Assembly (NCBI GenBank): GCA_023249405.1
Contig: JAHFCR010000003.1
Location: 1 to 64,000 of the forward strand
DNA: 64,000 nt
From: Peptococcaceae bacterium
GTDB taxonomy: Bacteria > Bacillota > DSM-12270 > Thermacetogeniales > Thermacetogeniaceae
Direction of reading: 5' to 3'
Below the pieces are notes generated by a model. That model saw nothing but the letters and a program-made list of their open reading frames with translations, was not told the DNA's origin and made no database searches. The number at the start of each line of letters is the position of its first letter. Position 1 is the stretch's first letter. The position numbers and the translations under genes are program-made. Positions 46,470 to 54,721 of this stretch are shown here, in pieces.

Positions 46470-47276
46470 TTACCGGCGCAGGAAGATGACCGCCAGCACC
46501 AGCACTCCCAGCAGCAGGCGGTACCAGACGAAGGGAAGAAAGCTCTTACGCTGGAGGTAGCGCAGCAGGAAGCCGATGCTGGCCATGCCGGCCAGGGCCG
46601 AAACAATGACACTGATCCCAAAATTTAGATTGAGCATGCCGGGTGTCTTCAATAGATGCGGCACCTCGACCAGCCCGGCGCCCAGAATGATCGGGGCCGA
46701 CAGCAGGAAGGAGAAGCGGGCCGCCGCCTCCCGGGTCAGACCGGAGGCCAGCCCGGCGGTCATGGTAATCCCCGACCGCGATACGCCGGGAATGATCGCC
46801 AGGGCTTGGGACAGGCCGATCAGCAAGCTCGATCCCAGGCTGACCCGCTCGATCTTCAGGCGTTTGGCGCCCCGTTGATCGGCCCAGTAAAGCACCAGGC
46901 CCATGAGGATCAACATGACGGCGATCAGCAGCGGGTTGCGCAGGGCGGTATCCGCCTTCTTCTCCAGCAGCAGACCGAAGATGGCGCCCGGGATCACCGC
47001 CACCACCAGATACCAGAACAGGCGGCTTTCCACGGTCGACTTCTTCCCCAGCCTGCCGAACGCCGCAACGATCAGTTTCACCCAGTCCCGCCAGAAAAAG
47101 ATCACCACTGCCAACAGGGTGCCCATATGCAGGGCCACGTCGAATGACAGGTCAAAGTATTTCGGGTCCCACCCGAACAACCAGGGCACCAATACCAGAT
47201 GGGCAGTGCTGGAGATCGGCAGAAACTCTGCCAGTCCCTGCACCAGCCCCATGATTACCGCCTGAAAAACAGTCAC
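46470..47276 (-). CDS. uppP: undecaprenyl-diphosphatase
   Basis: Integral membrane BacA/UppP phosphatase, 268 residues, recycling the lipid carrier of cell-wall and glycan synthesis; gives bacitracin tolerance. Both catalytic segments are intact: EFLPISSTAHL near the N-terminus and PGVSRSGITM in the middle. About eight membrane helices can be drawn. The GTG at 47276 is chosen because GGGAGGGA lies five bases before it; the TTG used by a longer frame is part of that ribosome site. It is convergent with the ABC exporter genes and shares their terminator. Confidence 0.95.
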   Translation of the reverse strand: MTVFQAVIMGLVQGLAEFLPISSTAHLVLVPWLFGWDPKYFDLSFDVALHMGTLLAVVIFFWRDWVKLIVAAFGRLGKKSTVESRLFWYLVVAVIPGAIFGLLLEKKADTALRNPLLIAVMLILMGLVLYWADQRGAKRLKIERVSLGSSLLIGLSQALAIIPGVSRSGITMTAGLASGLTREAAARFSFLLSAPIILGAGLVEVPHLLKTPGMLNLNFGISVIVSALAGMASIGFLLRYLQRKSFLPFVWYRLLLGVLVLAVIFLRR

Positions 47277-47374
47277 GTCCGTCCCTCCCAAATCGTCTCG
47301 TCCTCAACCGTATCCACTATCAAATGTCGGACACTTAATAATTTTACCACAGAGATCGTCGCAGGAATGAGATT

Positions 47375-48049
47375 TTAACGGATGCGGCGCACGCTGCTCC
47401 GGCCCTGGGACATCTCCACCAGATAGGCGATGTCGGCGGAATCCGCCAGATGCTGGTTGTGGGAGACCATGATGATCTGCCGCCCGAGGCTCTGGCTGAA
47501 GCTCTTCAGGAACTGGGCCACCTGGGGCGCATACTCCTCCGAGACGTGCTTGGCCGGCTCATCCAGGATCACCGGGCCGCCAAGACCGACCTGCGGGGGG
47601 TACCCCTGCGGGCGAAAGGCGTGCAACAGCGCCAGGCGCAGGGCCAGAGAGATCACATCAACCACTCCACCGCCCCGGGCATCCTGCGGCGCCGTCTCCA
47701 CCCGCAGATCTCCGCCATAGCTGGAGCAGACGTAAAACTCCGCCTCGGGCCGGTCGCGCTTCTCCTCGATCACCACCTTGAAATCCAGGTCGCCGCCGAA
47801 GACGAACTGCAAGGCCTGGGTGACCATGAACTCCACCTGGCGCCGCCCCTGTTCCCGGGCGTGCCGGGCCGCCTCCTGCAGCAGCAGGCGCACCTTCTCC
47901 AGGCGCTCGGTCGCCGCTCTGACCTCGGCCAGCCGCTGCTCCTGGTCTGCCTTGTCCTGGAGCAGCTTCAGCTCCTCGCCGCGTTGTTGATGATAGACCG
48001 CCTTCGCCCGCGCCAGCGACTTCCGTAGATCGCTCAGTCCCTCATTCAC
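47375..48049 (-). CDS. split Rad50-like ATPase, C-terminal half
   Basis: A 224-residue protein matching only the C-terminal lobe of Rad50/SbcC. Residues 1 to about 75 are a coiled coil rich in Glu, Gln and Arg. The ATPase lobe follows, with an ABC-signature-like segment ARGGGVVDVISLALRLALL, Walker B with D-loop GPVILDEPAKHVS and the switch His in VSHNQHLADSAD. There is no Walker A, so it cannot hydrolyse ATP alone. It should pair with the Walker A half encoded at 48527-50116. Its GTG start shares one base with the stop of the coiled-coil gene before it, with GGAG nine bases upstream. Confidence 0.85.
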   Translation of the reverse strand: MNEGLSDLRKSLARAKAVYHQQRGEELKLLQDKADQEQRLAEVRAATERLEKVRLLLQEAARHAREQGRRQVEFMVTQALQFVFGGDLDFKVVIEEKRDRPEAEFYVCSSYGGDLRVETAPQDARGGGVVDVISLALRLALLHAFRPQGYPPQVGLGGPVILDEPAKHVSEEYAPQVAQFLKSFSQSLGRQIIMVSHNQHLADSADIAYLVEMSQGRSSVRRIR

Positions 48050-48324
48050 TAGGCCCGCTCCTTCTCCAGCAGGTCCCAGGGGATCAGCTTGTCCGCATCC
48101 GCCAGCAGCCGGTCCATCTCCTCTTTCAGGGCGGCGATCTTCTGTCCCAACTCCTCAGGCTTGACCCCGTATTCCGCCGCTTTCTGGTACAGCTTCTCCC
48201 GCTGCTGTTCCAGCATCTCCTTCTGGCTGAGCGCCCGCGAACGCAGATCCCGGGACCGGCGCAGCGCTTCCTTGAGGCGGCTGATCTGCTTATCGTACTG
48301 GTCTTGTTCCTTTGGCCCCTGCAC
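48049..48324 (-). CDS. small coiled-coil protein of the split Rad50 set
   Basis: A 91-residue, highly charged helical protein (KEQDQYDKQISRLKEALRRS, then AALKEEMDRLLADADKL) with heptad patterning and no cysteine. It lies between the two halves of the Rad50-like ATPase and touches the C-terminal half gene by one base, so both are translated together. It may supply part of the returning coiled-coil arm. The GTG start at 48324 has GGGGAGGA six bases upstream. I recognise no named family. Confidence 0.75.
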   Translation of the reverse strand: MQGPKEQDQYDKQISRLKEALRRSRDLRSRALSQKEMLEQQREKLYQKAAEYGVKPEELGQKIAALKEEMDRLLADADKLIPWDLLEKERA

Positions 48325-48526
48325 TATAATTCCTCCCCATGCGTATGAACTTGACTATTCCCTCATCAGGCTTGGATCGGGCTGAACCCTGGCCAGAGAA
48401 CCGGCAGGAGATCAGCCGGGACCGTCCCGTAATTTCCATATTATTAAAGTCGCTCTGGCTGAATAACCACTCGTGTTAAGAATTTGTTCCAGCAAAACGT
48501 TTAGAAGCGCCCCGCGTTCCCGCATT

Positions 48527-50116
48527 TCACTGGTACTCGGACAGGGCGCGTTCCACCGCCTCCGGTGTCAACTCGCCGAAGCAGACCGGGCACCGGCCCA
48601 GTTGCGCCAGCAATCGCCGGTAGTCTGACAACAGTTGCCCCGTCTCCTGCTCATAGCGTTCCGCCGCCAGGGTCGCCCCCTGATACTTGCGGTCTTCATC
48701 CTCCCAATCCCGCCCCAGTTCCCGTAGGGCAAGCAGGCCCTGCCCAGCAGCGCCGGCACTCGTCAGACAGGATTCAGCCTGCTCCAGGTGCTCGGTGCGG
48801 GCGGCAATATCGTTAACGCCCTGCAAAGAGCCTGTTACCGCCGACAGCTCCACGGCTACCCGCCTCAGCTCTGACCACTGCAGGCATAATTCTTCGGCCT
48901 GCTGCCTCAGTTCCTCGGCAACGGATACGGGGGCGGTCAGGTCTGAGATATGATCGACCAGCTGCAGGGATTGTGCTATCGCTGACAAATCGCCAGACAC
49001 CTGCGATAGCGCCGACCACTGCCTGTACATTTCTTCCGCCTGCTGCCACAGCTCCTCGGCAACAGGTACGGGAACGGTCAGGTCTGAGATGCGACCGGCC
49101 CGCTCCAACTGCACGGCAGTCTGGGCGATCTCCCCCTCCAGCTGGACCAATCTCAGGCAATCGCCGAGCAAGACCGGCAAGCGCTCCAGTCTCTGTTCGG
49201 CATCGCCCAACCGGGCCAAGGCAGCGATCCTGTCCCTCGCCGTCTCCAGTCGCTGGCCTACCTGTGACAGCTCGGAGGCGATGGCCGACAGGTTTCGGTG
49301 ATCGACGAACGCGGCTTCCAGGTCTCGCGCCCGGTCCTCGGCCTGATCCATGGAGGCGAGGGCCGCCAGCAGGCTGCCGGTATCCGATAAGGCGCCGGAT
49401 ACCTCGCGCCACTGGCGCTGCAGCTCATCCAGGGCCGTAATAGTAGTGGTGATCGCCTCGATCCGCCCCAGCTTCTGCTCCAGGCTGTTGATGTTGGCCT
49501 CCAGCGCCGGCAGGTGGGCATAGCCATCCAGAACCGCCTCCAGACTGGCCAGGCTGGCACTCAGTTGCCCGTCCTCTTCCCGCAGGCGGCGCAGGTCGGT
49601 GCCGGTCGATCTCTGGGCCCAATCCAGGATGTGGACGCCGCCGAGCTGGCCGATCACCTTGGCCCTGACAGCGCCGTTCTCTGACAGCAGGAAGGGCCCT
49701 TCCAGCTGGCCTCCGAAATTCAGTTCCACCTTGTTGCGCTCATCGACCTGCACTTTTCTGATCTCTGAGGCCTGCAGGATCTCCAGGGGGATCTCGTTGT
49801 TGAAGCCCTCGAAGACCATCTCCTGTTCGCCCGGGCGCTGTAAGACATACTGGTTGTTCTTGCCGGAGGCGTTCCGCAGGCGGGTGATCTTGGCGCCGTT
49901 CTCGAGTTCTACGGTGACGCGGCAGGAGTTGGCCCCCACCCGGATGAAATTCGCCCCGCGGGGTTCGTTGTAGAAGAGCCAGCGCAGCGCCCGGACCAGG
50001 GCTGATTTGCCAAAATCGGAGGGCCCGACGATCACGTTCAGACCGGGTCCGAAGCTGACCTCCGTGTGTTCGTGCGACTGGAAGTTGTCCACGATCAGCT
50101 TGCTCAAACCGCTCAT
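48527..50116 (-). CDS. split Rad50-like ATPase, N-terminal half with zinc hook
   Basis: A 529-residue protein equal to the first half of Rad50/SbcC. It has LIVDNFQSHEHTEVSFGPGLNV-type start (N-terminal lobe), Walker A GPSDFGKSALVRAL near residue 32, a Q-loop region in LQASEIRKVQVDE, and a long coiled coil from about 180 to 500. It ends CPVCFGELTPEAVERALSEY. The CPVC at about 509-512 is a Rad50-type zinc hook, and the frame stops 17 residues later, where a normal Rad50 would turn back. Walker B and the signature are absent. The coil contains an internal repeat (ISDLTVPVPVAEELWQQAEE and ISDLTAPVSVAEELRQQAEE). Its start overlaps the Mre11 stop as ATGA. Confidence 0.88.
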   Translation of the reverse strand: MSGLSKLIVDNFQSHEHTEVSFGPGLNVIVGPSDFGKSALVRALRWLFYNEPRGANFIRVGANSCRVTVELENGAKITRLRNASGKNNQYVLQRPGEQEMVFEGFNNEIPLEILQASEIRKVQVDERNKVELNFGGQLEGPFLLSENGAVRAKVIGQLGGVHILDWAQRSTGTDLRRLREEDGQLSASLASLEAVLDGYAHLPALEANINSLEQKLGRIEAITTTITALDELQRQWREVSGALSDTGSLLAALASMDQAEDRARDLEAAFVDHRNLSAIASELSQVGQRLETARDRIAALARLGDAEQRLERLPVLLGDCLRLVQLEGEIAQTAVQLERAGRISDLTVPVPVAEELWQQAEEMYRQWSALSQVSGDLSAIAQSLQLVDHISDLTAPVSVAEELRQQAEELCLQWSELRRVAVELSAVTGSLQGVNDIAARTEHLEQAESCLTSAGAAGQGLLALRELGRDWEDEDRKYQGATLAAERYEQETGQLLSDYRRLLAQLGRCPVCFGELTPEAVERALSEYQ

Positions 50117-51105
50117 GCCTCTTCCTCCCCCCGGGCCATGGCCTCTTCGGCGAGGCCGACGCGCCGCAGCGCCTCTTCCCTGATCCCCTGCTCCAGCTGC
50201 TCATTGCGGGCGATCTCCTCCACCAGCAGCCGCACGTCAGCCCGCTGGTAGGACCCGGCCGCCTTGACCTCTGCCAGGTAGCCGGCCAGGCGCTCCTCCC
50301 TGAAAGAGGCCTCCTCCTGCCGGCTGCGGTCGAGCACGTCCACCCCCGGAGGGGCGCTCTGCAGCCTGATCTTTTCGTAGACGGGGCGGCCGCCGCCAAG
50401 CTCGATGTAGATTACCTGCACCGGCCGGATCAACTCCTGCGGGTGGTTGGAGAGGCGCGCCAGGGCACCGGGATTGAGGAAGTGCTTGCCGTCATGTTCG
50501 GCATCCGGGAACCCCAGGTGGTTGTGGCCGGCCAGGGTGAAGTCTGCTTCGGTCTCCCAGATCTGTTCGATCAGGGTATAGCTGGCGCCGGGGTAAACCG
50601 CCCGGTCGAGCAGCATGCCGTGCACCATGTGGATGGCGTAGTCGCAGTCTTTTTTGGCTACGATATAGTCATGGCGTGGGTCGCGCTGGCGGTGATCCAT
50701 CTCGAAGTGGTATCCCCGTCCGGTAAGCTGTAGCCGGAGGCCGTTCTTTTCCAGGTACACCGGCTCCTGGCCGATCATCCTGACGATCCCCAGCCGGGCG
50801 GCCAGACCCAGCATGGTGCGGGGCAGCGTCTCGGCGTTGTTGCCGAACAGGTCGTGGTTGCCCGCAATGATGTAAACCGGGGCCGGGAACTGCTGGTAGA
50901 TCTCCAGAAAGTCGGCGCAGACGCTGATGGCCGGCGCCGGCACATCGTAGAAATCTCCCCCGTGCAGGATGTAGTCCACCTCCCGCTCGCGGGCGATGGC
51001 CGCCACCTCCCGCAGCTTGATGGCCAGGGTGGCGGGAAAGTTGTCCTTGCGGTTGGCGGGCGTGGTGCCGCGCTTGTGGTCATCGGTCAGAAACAGCAGG
51101 CGCAT
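50113..51105 (-). CDS. Mre11/SbcD-type nuclease
   Basis: A 330-residue calcineurin-like phosphoesterase with all Mre11 metal motifs: LTDDHKRG (DxH), HGGDFYDV, AGNHDLFG, the His of MVHGML and LAGHNHLGF. The C-terminal part is charged and helical, as needed for binding the base of the Rad50 coiled coil. It should act as a Mn-dependent exo/endonuclease gated by the Rad50 halves encoded downstream. The ATG at 51105 (one base after the HerA stop, GAGG seven bases upstream) is chosen over a frame running 38 codons into herA. Confidence 0.92.
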   Translation of the reverse strand: MRLLFLTDDHKRGTTPANRKDNFPATLAIKLREVAAIAREREVDYILHGGDFYDVPAPAISVCADFLEIYQQFPAPVYIIAGNHDLFGNNAETLPRTMLGLAARLGIVRMIGQEPVYLEKNGLRLQLTGRGYHFEMDHRQRDPRHDYIVAKKDCDYAIHMVHGMLLDRAVYPGASYTLIEQIWETEADFTLAGHNHLGFPDAEHDGKHFLNPGALARLSNHPQELIRPVQVIYIELGGGRPVYEKIRLQSAPPGVDVLDRSRQEEASFREERLAGYLAEVKAAGSYQRADVRLLVEEIARNEQLEQGIREEALRRVGLAEEAMARGEEEA

Positions 51106-51106
51106 G

Positions 51107-52978
51107 CTAATCCTCTTCTCTGAAGGCAGAACTGATGGCATAGCTGGGGCCGAAGGGCCCTGCGGTTTTCTTGAGCCTGCCGGCGGCAGCGAACTCCTCC
51201 AGCCACTCCCGCACCTCATCGAAGGTCACCGGGCGGTTGAGGCCGCGTTCGAAATCAGCCAGGTACAGGGTGATCTGGGCGGCATCCAGGGGCAGGCAGC
51301 CTGCCAGGAGCCGCCAGACCTCGGGCTGCAACATTCCGAACCCTTCCTCCAGCTCGGTGAAGGGGTTGACGGTGTGCGGGGCGCTGGTGCGGGCACAGCG
51401 AATGCGGACGGCCACGGTGCGGCCGACCACCGCCGAGGAGATGAAGGCGGTGCCGGAACTGAGGTAGGGAAGACGCTCCGCCTCCTCGGAGGTGATATCC
51501 GTCTCCTCCTTGATCACCCGGATATCGGACTCCCGGACGGTCCTGAAGATGATCTTGGTGTTCAGCTGGGCGTTGATCGTCTCATCCAGGGAGGCCGGCC
51601 GTTGGGTGGCCAGGATCAGGAAGACGCCGTACTTGCGGCCCTCCTGGGCCACCTCCCGGAATACCCCCCGCGCCGGGGCGATGATCTCGAAGCCCTTGGG
51701 GGCGAAGTTGTGGGCCTCGTCGGTGGCGATCACGAATGGTGGAAACTTCTCACCGGGCGCCTCCCCGCGCTGCAGGGCGTCGGTGTAGCTGCGCCGCAGA
51801 TGGTATAGCTTGCTGATCAGATAGGAACTCAAAACTTTCAGCAGCCAGATCGGGCCGCGGATCACCGTCAGGCGCCTCCGTTTGAGGGAATCGATGATCG
51901 GAGCGATCTCCTTGCGGAAGATTCCCTCGCGCTCCAGCCGGAGCAGCCGCCACTGAACGCCCCGCAGGCTGCTGGGGAAAACAGCCGTACGGGCCATGGC
52001 CGCAATCATCTTTTCATAACGGGAATTGGGGCCATGCTTCTTCCGGATCTGCTCGCGGGCCTCATCTTCCTTTTCCAGCCAGGCGATCAGGTCCTCCAGC
52101 CGGCCGGTAAAACTCACCAGGGAATCCTTGTTCCGGTACACGGTCTTCAGAGCGTTGTCCATCCCCTCGGTGAAGTTGCCGCCGGCGGCCATGAGTAAGT
52201 TGGCCAGTTCATTGCTGCTCAGTTCCTCAAAGTTGATGCCGATATCGCGCCCGATGTTCAGGATCGCCGTCCGGCCGCCGTAGCGAGCGCCGTAATCACC
52301 GGCCATCCCTTCGAAGGTGGTGGCGAAGCTCATCTCGTAGTGGGGATCGAAGACCAGGGTCGGCACCCGCTTCTCCAGCAGTTCCTCCAGGATCACTCTG
52401 AGGCCGAAGGACTTGCCGGAGCCGGAACCCCCGAAGATCCCCAGGTGCGGGTACTCCTGCATCGCCTGGTAGTCGAAGATGAAGGGCGTCCCGCTCTGTG
52501 GCAGCACCCCCGCTCCCTTGACAAACAGCGGGGCGATCTCCCGCAGTGCCGGCGGCAGACCCTGCTGCAACTCCTCGGTGCCCAGGAACACGCCCAGCAC
52601 CAGGCCGCGGTCCGGCGGGCAGGGAATCAGCAGGTCCCTGACCTCTTCGAATGACGGCACCCGCACGGCGGCCCCGACCGCTACCGGGGAGGGCAGGTTG
52701 CCCAGCATGCGCACCTTCGCCAGGTGGATCGTCTCATCGCCCACGTTGAAACCGATCTGCTCCAGCCCCTCCCACACCCGGGAGTCGATCAGAGGGCTGC
52801 GCTCCAGAGTCAGCGGGAGGAACCGGTTGAAGGACTTGGTCTCCACCACCTCGCCCCGGGGCTGGCGCAACTCCGCATCATCAACCACCAGGACCTCGTT
52901 GATGCGGAACTTCCGCTCCCTGGAGGCGACGTAGATATACTGTTGTGTGGTGACGCCAACCACCTGCACCCGCATCAT
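51107..52978 (-). CDS. HerA-type DNA helicase/translocase
   Basis: A 623-residue hexameric RecA/FtsK-like ATPase. An N-terminal HAS-barrel region (YIYVASRERKFRINEVLVV) is followed by Walker A GGSGSGKSFGL near residue 185 and Walker B IATDEAHNF. The HerA-typical segment TQRPASLDETINAQLNTKI precedes a C-terminal extension with a helical four-helix insertion before it. HerA drives DNA through the NurA nuclease during end resection, alongside Mre11-Rad50, in archaea and some bacteria. Two ATG codons stand next to GGGGAG, and a GTG three codons later has better spacing, so the start is uncertain by a few residues. Confidence 0.9.
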   Translation of the reverse strand: MMRVQVVGVTTQQYIYVASRERKFRINEVLVVDDAELRQPRGEVVETKSFNRFLPLTLERSPLIDSRVWEGLEQIGFNVGDETIHLAKVRMLGNLPSPVAVGAAVRVPSFEEVRDLLIPCPPDRGLVLGVFLGTEELQQGLPPALREIAPLFVKGAGVLPQSGTPFIFDYQAMQEYPHLGIFGGSGSGKSFGLRVILEELLEKRVPTLVFDPHYEMSFATTFEGMAGDYGARYGGRTAILNIGRDIGINFEELSSNELANLLMAAGGNFTEGMDNALKTVYRNKDSLVSFTGRLEDLIAWLEKEDEAREQIRKKHGPNSRYEKMIAAMARTAVFPSSLRGVQWRLLRLEREGIFRKEIAPIIDSLKRRRLTVIRGPIWLLKVLSSYLISKLYHLRRSYTDALQRGEAPGEKFPPFVIATDEAHNFAPKGFEIIAPARGVFREVAQEGRKYGVFLILATQRPASLDETINAQLNTKIIFRTVRESDIRVIKEETDITSEEAERLPYLSSGTAFISSAVVGRTVAVRIRCARTSAPHTVNPFTELEEGFGMLQPEVWRLLAGCLPLDAAQITLYLADFERGLNRPVTFDEVREWLEEFAAAGRLKKTAGPFGPSYAISSAFREED

Positions 52979-53118
52979 CTCCCCAGTCCTAGACCATCGA
53001 TTTTACAAGTGAATTTGCCGACTTTATGAATATATGATATATGCTAACAGAAGAGTTGTTCTGGCGTTCGGAATCAAATTGGCAGGCGTTCCTGATTTCT
53101 TAATAAACCAACCCTTTA

Positions 53119-53143
53119 CTCATACTGGCTATGGGAGTATGAG
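53119..53143. repeat. inverted repeat between nurA and herA
   Basis: CTCATACT-GGCTATGGG-AGTATGAG, an eight-base-pair perfect stem, about 30 nt after the nurA stop in the direction of transcription. The minus-strand sequence after it (TAAAGGGTTGGTTTATT) is only partly U-rich, so it may be a weak terminator or an mRNA-processing hairpin within the operon. Confidence 0.45.
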
Positions 53144-53173
53144 AACCAGTCCCGCGCTTCGTCTCCGCCCTTG

Positions 53174-54193
53174 CTATAGGTCGCGGCGGGCTCGCAATGG
53201 GCTCAGGAACAGCTCCCGCAGGTCCGGGTCCAGGTAGGCGGCCAGCAGCACCTCCACCTGTTCGGCAGTGATGCGCACCTCGGCATCGACCACGTCCAGC
53301 CAGAGGGGAAAACCCCTGCCGTGGGCTGGCGTGACCGTATATAGAAAGTTCATGGCATCATCCAGGTCCCCGGCCTGCTCAGCCAGATAATCCACGGCGA
53401 TCGCCTGCGGGTGCCCGGACAGCCGGGCATAGACCCGGTTCCACCGACACGGGGAGTTAGTTTGTTTATGAACCCGGAGGATCTCGCCCGGCTGCAGCAG
53501 ACCGTAGAGGAACTCCCGGTCGGCCCAGCCGGTAAAAGCCCCTTTAAGCGCATCTTCTATCTCCGATACCTGCTCAACGAGGACCTGGGTGGCGATCTCC
53601 TCGGTCACTCCGAGCATGATCGCCCCCTTCTGCAAAGCACCATTTTTAATCCGCCCCCAGATTGCCGGAGCGTGTTTTTCCAGGCGGGCAAAACCGCCGT
53701 CCCACAGCAGGATCCTGGGATGTTCCCGCTCCAGGGCCGCCTCGCCCATCTGCGTCTCCATAGCGGCCAGGGTCTCCCAGCGAATATGCGCCAGGGCATC
53801 ATCCGGGTTAATGCCCTGATCGAGCAACCACTGCACCCGGGCCTGGTCCTTCGACAATAGCGGAGAGAAAACCTTGTAGGCCCAGAACCTGTTTCCCGCT
53901 GCCCCCCGCCTGGTGGACCTGGCCAATGCCCGAAAGAAGGTCGCCGTGTAGGGAAAACTGGCGCCGCAGGAACCGAATGAGCCGTCCACCCCCACCAGAG
54001 GCGAATCTCCAAACAGAGCCCGGATCTCCTCCGGGCCAAGATAGCGCAGCGGGGCGATCTTTCCGATCTGTTGGGCCAGGTTGCGCCGCATGGCTGTGCC
54101 GCCTGCCGCCTGCTGCCGCCGGGCCAGCGCTCCGTTCAACTCTTTTAGCTCAGCCGCCAGTCCGTCTGTTTCCTGCCAATCGTCAATATCCAT
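53174..54193 (-). CDS. NurA-domain 5'-3' nuclease
   Basis: A 339-residue NurA protein: LVGVDGSFGSCGA holds the first catalytic Asp, ILLWDGGFARLEK the second strand motif, and AIMLGVTEE, then HKQTNSPCRWNRVYARL and AIAVDYLAEQAGD complete the RNase H-like core. NurA resects 5' strands with HerA. It is the first gene of the operon nurA-herA-mre11-rad50N-coil-rad50C. The ATG at 54193 is preferred; a TTG two codons earlier is possible. A gap of about 195 nt with a hairpin separates it from herA. NurA-HerA pairs are best known from archaea and thermophiles. Confidence 0.9.
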   Translation of the reverse strand: MDIDDWQETDGLAAELKELNGALARRQQAAGGTAMRRNLAQQIGKIAPLRYLGPEEIRALFGDSPLVGVDGSFGSCGASFPYTATFFRALARSTRRGAAGNRFWAYKVFSPLLSKDQARVQWLLDQGINPDDALAHIRWETLAAMETQMGEAALEREHPRILLWDGGFARLEKHAPAIWGRIKNGALQKGAIMLGVTEEIATQVLVEQVSEIEDALKGAFTGWADREFLYGLLQPGEILRVHKQTNSPCRWNRVYARLSGHPQAIAVDYLAEQAGDLDDAMNFLYTVTPAHGRGFPLWLDVVDAEVRITAEQVEVLLAAYLDPDLRELFLSPLRARRDL

Positions 54194-54721
54194 GATCAAA
54201 ATACCCGCTGTCCTTTACCAATGCTGCGGTTAGCGCGCCCCTATTCACCGCTTGCGCTTGTTTTTTACCAACATTAATGTGAAACTGGTATCAGTGCGAC
54301 CAGGTCTTCTGCCGCCGGGTACCAACCCAGTGGGTACCCTCTGGTAAGCTTAGCACAAGCCAAGCCTTCTACGGAAGCGACAGCATTAGTGCCGGTTAGC
54401 CGCCGGATACGTCTCTTGAACGCGCTTCCCGCCCAGTCTTCGCCTCAGGTCCGCTAACATTATAGAAGCGCCCCCGTGTTATACTTTTCCAGTCGCCAGT
54501 TTAAGAGTTCGGCATTGCCATCCTGCTTTCCTCCATGCCTGGCGCCAGCACGGAAAAAACAACAGTTCTGCCCTGCTAGTCAAAAAAAGGTTTTAAAACC
54601 AGTGTTTTTAAATTATTATTGGATATGCAGAGCATTTACTGCTTACGTGGAAACCGATTTCTAGATATTTCCATCCAGGAGAAAATATCGTAGACTGTAT
54701 CCTGAAGGAGTTGATAGAGCG
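54194..54721. other. divergent intergenic region between nurA and manC
   Basis: About 530 bp with no recognisable gene. It holds the GGGTACC element (54317-54339), a 12-bp palindrome GGTTTTAAAACC (54589-54600) and an AT-rich stretch (54590-54700) that probably contains the manC promoter. The nurA promoter should lie at its left end. No RNA gene or riboswitch could be recognised. Confidence 0.5.
54317..54339. repeat. GGGTACC dispersed element, copy 2
   Basis: Sequence GGGTACC-AA-CCCAGTGGGTACCC, in the nurA-manC intergenic region. It shares the arrangement GGGTACC, two or three bases, CCCAG(A/T)GGGT(A/G)CCC with 41673-41696. The inner GGGTACC copies allow alternative hairpins. Confidence 0.55.

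Noticed and set aside
48410-48528. 37-codon frame in the gap between the Rad50 N-half and the coiled-coil gene
   Set aside because: No ribosome site, no heptad pattern and no CxxC, so it does not bridge the Rad50 halves.
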